Notes under the pieces: generated by a model
Databases searched by the model: none
Told to the model about the DNA's origin: nothing
Seen by the model: only the letters and a program-made list of their open reading frames with translations
In this document: piece by piece, positions 54,882 to 61,354 of the stretch
Layout of the letters: each line of letters starts with the position of its first letter
How positions within the stretch are numbered: the stretch's first letter is position 1
Source of the DNA: Thiotrichaceae bacterium
GTDB taxonomy: Bacteria > Pseudomonadota > Gammaproteobacteria > Beggiatoales > Beggiatoaceae
Assembly: GCA_011391085.1 (NCBI GenBank)
Contig: JAABRD010000005.1
Span: forward strand, 1-64,000
Direction: 5' to 3'
DNA: 64,000 nt
Translations under genes and position numbers: made by a program

Positions 54882-55003
54882 GAGAAACTAAGTTTCTTTA
54901 ATAGGACTTACGCAGTCACCCCACCCCCCACGCGGGGAGGAAGTGATTCCAACCCGTATACGGGGGTATCAAATCAGAGTCCTGTTTAAGAAACTTAGTT
55001 TCT
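54882..55003. repeat. AAACTAAGTTTC palindrome split by an AGGACTTACGCA element
   Basis: The two arms of the AGAAACTAAGTTTCTT/AAGAAACTTAGTTTCTT palindrome lie at 54882-54900 and 54986-55003. Between them, 54902-54984 starts TAGGACTTACGCAG and ends AGAGTCCTG. TTTAA appears on both sides, consistent with insertion into the palindrome followed by decay. Confidence 0.65.
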
Positions 55004-55009
55004 TAATTC

Positions 55010-55163
55010 GGTAGTGATGCAATGTGGGTGATAGACACTTCCCCCCACCCCCAGCCCCACCCCCAAAAGGCGTGGGGAGAACGGCGGTACCCGTGGTTTT
55101 CACCCCTCTCCCCCTGGGAACGGGGGAGAGGGTAAACATATCACAAAGAATTGCATCACTACC
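55010..55163. mobile_element. MITE-like element, GC-rich subfamily, with 8-bp target duplication
   Basis: A 154-bp element with ends GGTAGTGATGCAATGTGGG and TTGCATCACTACC. It is flanked by perfect duplications CTTAATTC at 55002-55009 and 55164-55171. The interior is C-rich (CACCCCCAGCCCCACCCCC and CCCCTCTCCCCCTGGG) and differs from copies 1-3. The right duplication touches the porB stop codon (55172). Confidence 0.88.
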
Positions 55164-55171
55164 CTTAATTC

Positions 55172-56164
55172 TTACGCCCACCGCATCCCGCCGCGGCGGA
55201 CCGTATCCATTCCTTCACTATCAAAAGCATCCTTGCCTTCTCCACGTAATCCATAGACTTCAATATTGTGGTCAGCAATGGCTTGAATATGTTCCAACTC
55301 CTCCTTAGCCCGCAGGTCTTCCACAAATAAATGACGGAACCGTTGTTGTCTCTTGAGATAGTCAGTCACTGCACGAATCTTGCGAATTGGCATGGCCCCT
55401 GCCAAGCCACCCCGTTCTAATTCAATGAGAGGGAAGAGACCCGTTTGCACAGCGAGTCTAGCCACTTCAATACTTTCATCCCCTTCATGTCCCCACCCTA
55501 GCGGACATGGGCAATGAATTTGCAAAAACGTGGGACCGTCAATCGCTAACGCCCGTCGCACTTTTTTGCGAATATCGGAAGGAAACGCTACCGAAGAGGT
55601 GGCAGCATAAGGAATATGATGGGCCGAGACAATCGAGATGATGTCCTTTTTCAAATGACGTTTCCCCATCCGTTCTTTCCCCGGCGGGGAAGTCGTCGTC
55701 ATAGCCGCATGTGGTGTGGAACTAGACCGTTGAATGCCCGTGTTCATGTACGCTTCGTTATCAAAACAGACATACAACACGTTATGACCACGTTCTAACA
55801 TCCCAGACAAGGCTTGGAAGCCAATATCAAAGGTGCCACCATCCCCACCAAAAGCGAGAACTTTCGTGGATTTCCCTTGGGCTTTCAGGGCCGCCTCCAT
55901 CCCCGAAGCCAGGGCCCCGGCGTTTTCAAACAGAGAATGAACCCAGGGCACACGCCAGGCCGATTCGGGCCAAGGTGTGGTAAAAATTTCTAAACAGCCA
56001 GTGGCATTGGCGACCATAACATCAGGTCCTGCGGATTCGGTGACCAAGCGGGCGGCTAAGGCTTCGCCACACCCTAAACAGGCGCGATGGCCTGATTCGA
56101 GGCCACGAAAGCGGAGTTGTTTGCGACGTAATTCGGAAACGGGAAGAGAAGTTTCGGTTGTCAT
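55172..56164 (-). CDS. porB: Pyruvate (2-oxoacid):ferredoxin oxidoreductase beta subunit
   Basis: A 330-residue TPP-binding PorB. Fe-S ligands are ACLGCGEAL (C29, C32), C57 in NATGCLEIF and a later Cys in IHCPCPLGW. The TPP motif is GDGGTFDIG (107-115) through FDNEAYMNTG (N136). The subunit pairs with an alpha chain to oxidise pyruvate to acetyl-CoA with ferredoxin. No porA is in the window: upstream are 240 bp without a gene, a MITE and a HEPN gene. It may therefore be distal to its partner or separated from it by rearrangement. Confidence 0.9.
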   Translation of the reverse strand: MTTETSLPVSELRRKQLRFRGLESGHRACLGCGEALAARLVTESAGPDVMVANATGCLEIFTTPWPESAWRVPWVHSLFENAGALASGMEAALKAQGKSTKVLAFGGDGGTFDIGFQALSGMLERGHNVLYVCFDNEAYMNTGIQRSSSTPHAAMTTTSPPGKERMGKRHLKKDIISIVSAHHIPYAATSSVAFPSDIRKKVRRALAIDGPTFLQIHCPCPLGWGHEGDESIEVARLAVQTGLFPLIELERGGLAGAMPIRKIRAVTDYLKRQQRFRHLFVEDLRAKEELEHIQAIADHNIEVYGLRGEGKDAFDSEGMDTVRRGGMRWA

Positions 56165-56406
56165 AGTTACATGTAATTAAGTGTGAAAAATTTTCCTAAA
56201 GCAGTTGGACTTTACGTTCGTGTACAATATAAATATACAGGTGTTTGATTATGATAAACCTGATTGTGTAAAGAATCAAGAGATGGGGGCAATAATCTCA
56301 TTCCATTTTTCATTTTCTACCCTCCATTTTCCCACGTAATCCAGGGCCCACATCCTGTCAACGACGATAAGCCCCCGTACAAGCAGCGTTTTCAATTTGA
56401 TTTTTG

Positions 56407-56570
56407 GGTAGTGATGCAATCTGGGTGAAATATCGTGTGGTTTCTCTTCGTCTTGAACTTTGATTTAGATGATTAAATGAGGGCTATGAAAGGAGGCTTG
56501 ACTAATCATAGTCCATCTGAAAATCATTCTAATCAGAGTTCAGATATTTCACCCACATTGCATCACTACC
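56407..56570 (+). mobile_element. MITE-like element, copy 2, with 8-bp target duplication
   Basis: A 164-bp element with ends GGTAGTGATGCAAT and ATTGCATCACTACC, duplicated target GATTTTTG at 56399-56406 and 56571-56578, and the same hairpin interior as copy 1. The stop codon of the HEPN gene (56566-56568) is inside its right end. The remaining gap 56165-56398 should hold the porB promoter; no gene is seen. Confidence 0.92.
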
Positions 56571-57174
56571 GATTTTTGAACGTGTCCATCAAGATGAAAA
56601 TCTGGTCTTTTAATTCTGCATAACCCTCCAATCCTATCAATAACCACTGACCATGGGCTATGCTATTTCTTGAACCAAGCAACTGTTCATCAAGAATCTC
56701 TCTTTTATTAAAGTAGGGAGTGTAATCCAGATTTAAAGTTGCAACAATCTCTTTCATCACGGCACTGGATAAATTCGATTGAGTTTTAATCACATCCTTA
56801 TAGGGCACTTGCGCCCTCTCACGGAGACCTGTCAGAAAAAATTCGACCACGTCATTTAAAATAGTGGCCTTATCTGTTTCTTGTGCCGCGTTGAGTTTTG
56901 TTTTCATTGCCAAAGCAATAAAGTTGGCGGTCAGGTCTTGATAAGTAAGCCGTTGCCTGGCCACAAATTCCAAATAACTGGTGGCCGCTTGTTTGACAAA
57001 ACCTTCCCAATGGGCATACAGCATCGTGATACTACTACGAATTAACACATCTTGTTCATTCTTGTCGAGGTTAGCACGACTGGCCAGTGTATACAGGGCC
57101 GTCAGTTCCTTTTTACGCCAGGCAAGTTCTTGAGACAGCACCTCATTAAGGTTATCCAGTGTGTGAATTTTCAT
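56566..57174 (-). CDS. HEPN-domain protein (MAE_28990/MAE_18760 type), 3' end replaced by MITE
   Basis: A 202-residue HEPN nuclease-like protein with RNSIAH (R169, N170, H174), the RNxxxH RNase motif, and HWEGFVKQAATSYLEFV in the second helix. ATG 57174 overlaps the DUF262 stop by four bases (ATGA). The last codons come from MITE copy 2. Removing the element and one target copy would extend the frame by roughly 13 residues, from Asn201 on (QIENAA...). The motif is intact, so function may survive. Such HEPN proteins accompany DUF262 proteins in probable RNA-targeting defence pairs. Confidence 0.85.
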   Translation of the reverse strand: MKIHTLDNLNEVLSQELAWRKKELTALYTLASRANLDKNEQDVLIRSSITMLYAHWEGFVKQAATSYLEFVARQRLTYQDLTANFIALAMKTKLNAAQETDKATILNDVVEFFLTGLRERAQVPYKDVIKTQSNLSSAVMKEIVATLNLDYTPYFNKREILDEQLLGSRNSIAHGQWLLIGLEGYAELKDQIFILMDTFKNR

Positions 57175-58277
57175 GGCGCAAACAACTTTCGTCCCAGCGG
57201 TAAAGTGACCCGTAATCTTTGGACCGTTCGAAGTCCCGTGAGGTTACTGGTGGAAGGCCAATCAGGGTGTCCTTCAGACCAAAAACGCTGGATTTTCTCT
57301 TCCAACGGAAGGGAATCTGAAAGAGTGGAAAAGTGGTATCCCATTCCCATCCCAAATGTTTCAAAAGCCGCTAACAGAAAACCACCCGTAAATTTTTGTT
57401 GTTGGGGAGAATAGCGACGAAAGCTATTTTCCCTACCAGTGTGAAACAGCAAGTCAAAGGTTCGTTTGAATGCTTGCATTTCTGACTGATAATCAAACTC
57501 CTTGGCAGTCGCCATCTTCAGCATTTGTTCGGTTAAAAAACCATCTATATCTGTCAGTTTCTTCAATTCGGAAGTATCTATTTGGCGAAATACCAAGAAT
57601 CTTAAAGCCAACTCCAAGTCGTATTGTTCTTCTTGCTGTTTTTCAGTGAGAAGGATACATTCACGAAAGTTGCCATCGTTAGCCAGGTCCCGTAACCATT
57701 GATACATCTGGCGATTTTGCTGAACCAAAATGCAGTTTCGTAATTCTTGGTTACTCAGTTGCGTACCACCCGTATTTAATCGTTGGAACAACTCATACTT
57801 GGCCAATTGGTCACTCTCCTTTAGCAATATACTCACCGGTAACTTAGTACGTTTGATAAACATACGTTGTGACATCGTCAAAGAGTGGTCTGAGTCATCA
57901 TCGTGACTGCGAATGCCTTCTAAAGAGGGCAAATATTTAGTCTTTTCCAATACCAGTGGTGCCATTAACTGACCTTCTTCATCCCTCAAGAGGCCAAAAA
58001 ATTGATAAATGGTGGACAGACGTTGCAAGCCATCTATCACGTCCCACACGCCATCTTCTCGTTGCGAAATAAAAATCGGCGGAATCGGAATGCCCAACAA
58101 CAGTGATTCTATAAACTGCGTTTTCTGGGTAACATTCCAACGAAAGAATCTCTGAAATTCTGGATGAATATCCACTTCGTTATGTTCATAGAGGCTAATC
58201 CATTCGCCAACAGACATCGAATAACTGTCGGTACGAATGTCGGTCCTGAGTTTGTCAATTTCTGTTTGTAAAGACAT
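57171..58277 (-). CDS. DUF262 (GmrS-like, ParB/Srx-fold) protein
   Basis: A 368-residue DUF262 protein. Motifs are HPEFQRFFRW (38-47), the nucleotide-site-like IDGLQRLSTI (81-90; normally DGQQR, here DGLQR) and FQRLNTGGTQLSNQELRN. The C-terminal DUF1524 HNH nuclease of GmrSD is absent; the adjacent HEPN protein may supply the effector. AGGAGA precedes ATG 58277. The pair is bracketed by MITE copies 2 and 3 in inverted orientation. Confidence 0.87.
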   Translation of the reverse strand: MSLQTEIDKLRTDIRTDSYSMSVGEWISLYEHNEVDIHPEFQRFFRWNVTQKTQFIESLLLGIPIPPIFISQREDGVWDVIDGLQRLSTIYQFFGLLRDEEGQLMAPLVLEKTKYLPSLEGIRSHDDDSDHSLTMSQRMFIKRTKLPVSILLKESDQLAKYELFQRLNTGGTQLSNQELRNCILVQQNRQMYQWLRDLANDGNFRECILLTEKQQEEQYDLELALRFLVFRQIDTSELKKLTDIDGFLTEQMLKMATAKEFDYQSEMQAFKRTFDLLFHTGRENSFRRYSPQQQKFTGGFLLAAFETFGMGMGYHFSTLSDSLPLEEKIQRFWSEGHPDWPSTSNLTGLRTVQRLRVTLPLGRKLFAP

Positions 58278-58426
58278 GAGTTTCTCCTGTTGTATAAGTT
58301 TCGATAAGGTTATCAGAATCTGTAATTGGTGTCAAATTCCGTGAATGGATAAACCTGACAGGTCTTTGAGACCTGTCAGGTTTGGTAATCAATTGGTAAT
58401 CAATTGGTTTAAAACCTAACATTCCT

Positions 58427-58591
58427 GGTAGTGATGCAATGTGGGTTCACTGTCTGAACTCTGATTAGAATGATTTTCAGATGGACTATGATTAGTCAAG
58501 CCTCCTTTCATAGCCCTCATTTAATCATTTCAATCAGAGTTCAAGACCGACGCGAAACCGCACGATATTTCACCCAGATTGCATCACTACC
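58427..58591 (-). mobile_element. MITE-like element, copy 3, inverted, with 8-bp target duplication
   Basis: 165 bp, opposite in orientation to copies 1 and 2. Ends are GGTAGTGATGCAAT and ATTGCATCACTACC and the duplicated target is ACATTCCT (58419-58426, 58592-58599). The rest of gap 58278-58660 carries a small CCTGACAGGT palindrome (58348-58380) and AATTGGTAATC repeats. Confidence 0.92.
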
Positions 58592-58660
58592 ACATTCCTT
58601 TGAGACTGGTCAAATTTGACCTACCCACTCTCGAAAGTTGTGACTTTTCTTTGAATCCAC

Positions 58661-59734
58661 TCAATCCTTCATCACCTGAAACAAATTCTTCTGATGATTG
58701 ACTTTATTGCAAATATGGCAAAGCGTCTGTGTGGCTGGATAATCGACAGGACGTTGAAAGGGCACACCACAACGTTGGCAACGGGTACTTTGTAACGGGA
58801 TACGAGTCGTCGTTGGCACCGTCCATTGAGTTAGAGTTATCGCCTGTTGCGTACACACGTCAATACAGAGACGACAGCCTGTGCATTTGTCGGGGACGAG
58901 GACGTAAGCAGGGTTGTCAACGTCGAGTAGCAGTGCCTCCTGGGGACAAATTTTAAAGCAGGTGTCACAGCCATTACATAAAGTGGAATGAATCTGGGGA
59001 ACGTAAGGAAGGGCTACGGGCGTCGTCCCTATAGGTGTAGGTAACAAGGTGCCGGGCGGTGGAAAATGTTCTTTATCTTGCGGAAGCAAGCCTTGAATTT
59101 TCAAGCCTTCCTTGATGGCGGTTTGAAAACCACGTCGGAAGAAGTTGCGACGACTGACCGGTTCTGTCGGAATCGGTTCCTTGAAGAGAGAACGTTGCTG
59201 TTGCCAAGCGTCAACTGTCAATTCTTGAAAAAACAGAGAGGGATAGCCGCGGTTAGTTAACGATTTGTTGAGAGTCAGTAACGTGGCTTGTAAAGGTGTG
59301 ACAGAATGCCGTGGACATTCGTTACAGTGACCAGAGGAGATAATGAGACTCCGCACTCGTTGCCGATACAGTTTTAATAAGTCGTGTAAACTCAAGGCAT
59401 GTAGGCACGGAATCACACCAGATTCGGACGGAAGTTGCGTTTTTTCACAAGCCACAAAGGCAACCAGATGTTGGTCATCTAATTGTCGCAAAAAGGGTTC
59501 ATGGGAATGTAAAATCGCCCCTTGTGGACAAGCTGGGGCACAAAGGCCACAGCCATCGCAGGCTTCTATGTTGATTTTGAGACTGTCATCATCTAATTGC
59601 CAAGCGTGAGTGGGACAGCGTTCGACACAAGCACGGCAAGAGGCTTGTTCAATGTGGGCATGAACGCAACGGTCACCTAGAATATCAGGGATGCGGAGTT
59701 CTTGTTGGAGGTGAGTGCGGAAGTCTTCTAGCAT
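58661..59734 (-). CDS. Polyferredoxin with two 2x[4Fe-4S] modules
   Basis: A 357-residue cytoplasmic protein. The N-terminal module has CRACVERC (33-40) and CDGCGLCAPACP (59-70). A middle region has SGHCNECPRH. A twin-Arg-like SRRNFFRRGF lies internally (about 195). The C-terminal module has CNGCDTCFKICP and CTGCRLCIDVC, and a zinc-ribbon-like CQRCGVPF...CHIC ends the chain. Eight-iron modules at both ends suggest electron transfer between a reductase and its partner. Internal SRRNFF is usual in NrfC/DmsB-like proteins only at the start, so a fusion is possible. Partner unknown. Confidence 0.82.
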   Translation of the reverse strand: MLEDFRTHLQQELRIPDILGDRCVHAHIEQASCRACVERCPTHAWQLDDDSLKINIEACDGCGLCAPACPQGAILHSHEPFLRQLDDQHLVAFVACEKTQLPSESGVIPCLHALSLHDLLKLYRQRVRSLIISSGHCNECPRHSVTPLQATLLTLNKSLTNRGYPSLFFQELTVDAWQQQRSLFKEPIPTEPVSRRNFFRRGFQTAIKEGLKIQGLLPQDKEHFPPPGTLLPTPIGTTPVALPYVPQIHSTLCNGCDTCFKICPQEALLLDVDNPAYVLVPDKCTGCRLCIDVCTQQAITLTQWTVPTTTRIPLQSTRCQRCGVPFQRPVDYPATQTLCHICNKVNHQKNLFQVMKD

Positions 59735-59794
59735 AGAGTTTGGAGAATTGAAGTTGGGGGGTACGGAGGGTACGGTAAAGAAAAATGCTGGACT

Positions 59795-59937
59795 AGAGGC
59801 TTACGCTTCCATGCCATTAAGTTAAGGAATTAAGACACCGGTGGAGTGGAGGCTTTAGCCGGTCGGCACACTTTATATCTCAAGAGAAGGGGGCGCCTAC
59901 CGCCAGCCGGCTAAAGCCTCCACTCCAACGGCGTTTT
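59795..59937. repeat. CTAGAGGC and CCATGCCATTAAGTTAAGG composite repeat
   Basis: GGACTAGAGGCTTACGC leads into CCATGCCATTAAGTTAAGG and AATTAAGACACCGG, then a GGAGTGGAGGCTTTAGCC palindrome ending about 59934. The same composite in reverse lies at 63441-63588. Confidence 0.8.
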
Positions 59938-59945
59938 CCTTTTCT

Positions 59946-60036
59946 CGTTCCCACGCGCCCGCGTGGGAATGCCTTGGGCAACGCGCCGACGTGGAACGTT
60001 CCGCACGACATTCCGACGCAGGCGTGTGGGAACGAG
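59946..60036. repeat. CTCGTTCCCACGC inverted repeat
   Basis: Arms CTCGTTCCCACGC and GCGTGTGGGAACGAG enclose smaller CGCGTGGGAA motifs. It sits directly after the cytochrome terminator. Confidence 0.75.
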
Positions 60037-60075
60037 AAAAAAAAACCTCCGAGGCTTTTTGCAAACCTCGAAGGT
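60037..60075 (-). terminator. Rho-independent terminator of the cytochrome c gene
   Basis: On the minus strand ACCTTCGAGG pairs with CCTCGGAGGT (one mismatch) around TTTGCAAAAAG, followed by nine T. It lies 25 bp after the stop of the cytochrome gene, a textbook intrinsic terminator. Confidence 0.9.
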
Positions 60076-60099
60076 CTAGTTTAGCCAGTTACACTGACT

Positions 60100-60531
60100 T
60101 TACTTCTTCTCTTCAGCCTTTGGCATTTTGGCAATTTCTGCCTCCGCCTTGGTCTTGGCATCCCCTTCTGGATTCAAGGCCAAAATCCACTCGACCATCT
60201 TCTTGGCATGGCCTTCTTTGGCGGCCGCGTTAGGTGCCATTGGCACGGCGCCCCACACGCCTTTACCGCCTTCTATAACTTTCTTCTCTAACGCGGCAGC
60301 CGCATCAGCGTTGCCTTTGTAGTGAAGTGCGACGGCATTGTAAGAAGGCCCGATTTTCTTCATGTCCACTGCATGGCAGGTCGTGCAAGGTGGCATAATC
60401 TTGTTGTCCGTGACGTATTTTTCAAAGCTGGCGAAATCACCTGCTTTCATGTCTTCGGCCAATGCCACGCCTGTGAATAAACTGCCTGCTGCGACTAAAC
60501 CTAAAGAAAGGGTTTTGATAGTGGATTGCAT
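60100..60531 (-). CDS. Periplasmic monohaem cytochrome c, class I
   Basis: A 143-residue secreted cytochrome. Signal peptide ends VALA (25). Haem motif CTTCH is at 49-53 and the likely axial methionine is M98 in GAVPMAP. It resembles small c-551/c-552-type electron carriers, including SorB-like sulfite dehydrogenase subunits. The Lys/Glu-rich C-terminal tail (KTKAEAEIAKMPKAEEKK) is an addition. CGGAGA precedes ATG 60531. It has its own terminator, so it is probably monocistronic. Confidence 0.9.
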   Translation of the reverse strand: MQSTIKTLSLGLVAAGSLFTGVALAEDMKAGDFASFEKYVTDNKIMPPCTTCHAVDMKKIGPSYNAVALHYKGNADAAAALEKKVIEGGKGVWGAVPMAPNAAAKEGHAKKMVEWILALNPEGDAKTKAEAEIAKMPKAEEKK

Positions 60532-60576
60532 CTATGTTTGTCTCCGTAGTAATAAAAAAAGTGGATGGTTGTTAAA

Positions 60577-60605
60577 CTTTCCTAACCCTAAAAAAGTTAG
60601 GAAAG
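60577..60605. promoter_or_regulatory. Hairpin upstream of cytochrome c gene
   Basis: A perfect 10-bp stem, CTTTCCTAAC pairing with GTTAGGAAAG over a 9-base loop, 45 bp before the cytochrome start. It is followed on the plus side by a second GTTAGG and, farther on, a TTTTTATT tract. It may be an operator, a leader hairpin or a stop for plus-strand transcripts. Confidence 0.55.
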
Positions 60606-60938
60606 TTAGGGATTGGCTTTTTATTAAAAAAAAGCTATCCTCATTATGGAGGTTCAATTGAACTTTGTCAAGTCATTATGAACATGGGTCAATTTTTTAT
60701 CGTTCCATCGGCCATACCCTTAATACTTTAACTGGTGGACTAGAGGCTTTAGCCGGTAGGCGGCCCCCGTTTTTAGAGTATGGAATACCTGGTGTGCAAC
60801 ACCATCTAATCTGTGGTCATGTCATGGTGGAGTCCCAAACCGGGTGTTGGGACTCCACCGGGTGATAACCACAGATTAGATGATGTTAAACATAGGGTTA
60901 AAGATACATTATACTGCCCCTTCATTTAAACTCATGCC

Positions 60939-60957
60939 GGGTATCGTTTCGATACCG
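60939..60957. repeat. GGTATCGTTTCGATACC palindrome
   Basis: A 7-bp-arm palindrome immediately before the 22-bp tandem repeats. The gap 60532-61354 otherwise holds a CTAGAGGC half-element (60735-60755) and a pair of AATCTGTGGT inverted arms (60808-60877). Confidence 0.6.
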
Positions 60958-60966
60958 CGTTTGTAC

Positions 60967-61076
60967 CGACTTGGGTCAGCGTTTGTATCGACTTGGGTCA
61001 GCGTTTGTATCGACTTGGGTCAGCGTTTGTATCGACTTGGGTCAGCGTTTGTATCGACTTGGGTCAGCCGCTGACC
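60967..61076. repeat. Five tandem 22-bp repeats
   Basis: The unit starts CGACTTGGGTCAGCG and ends TTTGTAT; four are exact and the fifth leads into the palindrome GGGTCAGCCGCTGACCC. There are no spacers. Two turns of helix per unit places every copy on the same DNA face. It lies about 280 bp upstream of the glycosyltransferase. Confidence 0.92.
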
Positions 61077-61354
61077 CGACTCGCCTTAAAGCGTACCCCG
61101 TCACCAATGAGGATTCATCAGGGTTTTCGAGTTTGGCCTTAATGAGAAATTATTGGGGGTTAAAGACTGGAGTAAAAGTCATTTAAATCTGGTGTTTTAC
61201 ACCAGTTTTTAATGATATGATAGTCTGTTTAATTTTATAGCCACGTAGGGTGGGCAATGGGTTTATCGTTGCCCACCAGTTGAGGACGGTGGGCAATAAA
61301 ACACTTTAGAGGCGGAAGCCGTGAGATATTAACTATAACCATTTATATTATTTT

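Noticed and set aside
54865-55009. Cobalamin riboswitch upstream of the binding-protein gene
   Set aside because: The leader consists of repeat halves and a MITE; no B12-box-like sequence is seen.
60880-61186. ORFs over the 22-bp tandem repeats
   Set aside because: Translation is just the repeat in two frames, with no ribosome-binding site or family similarity.
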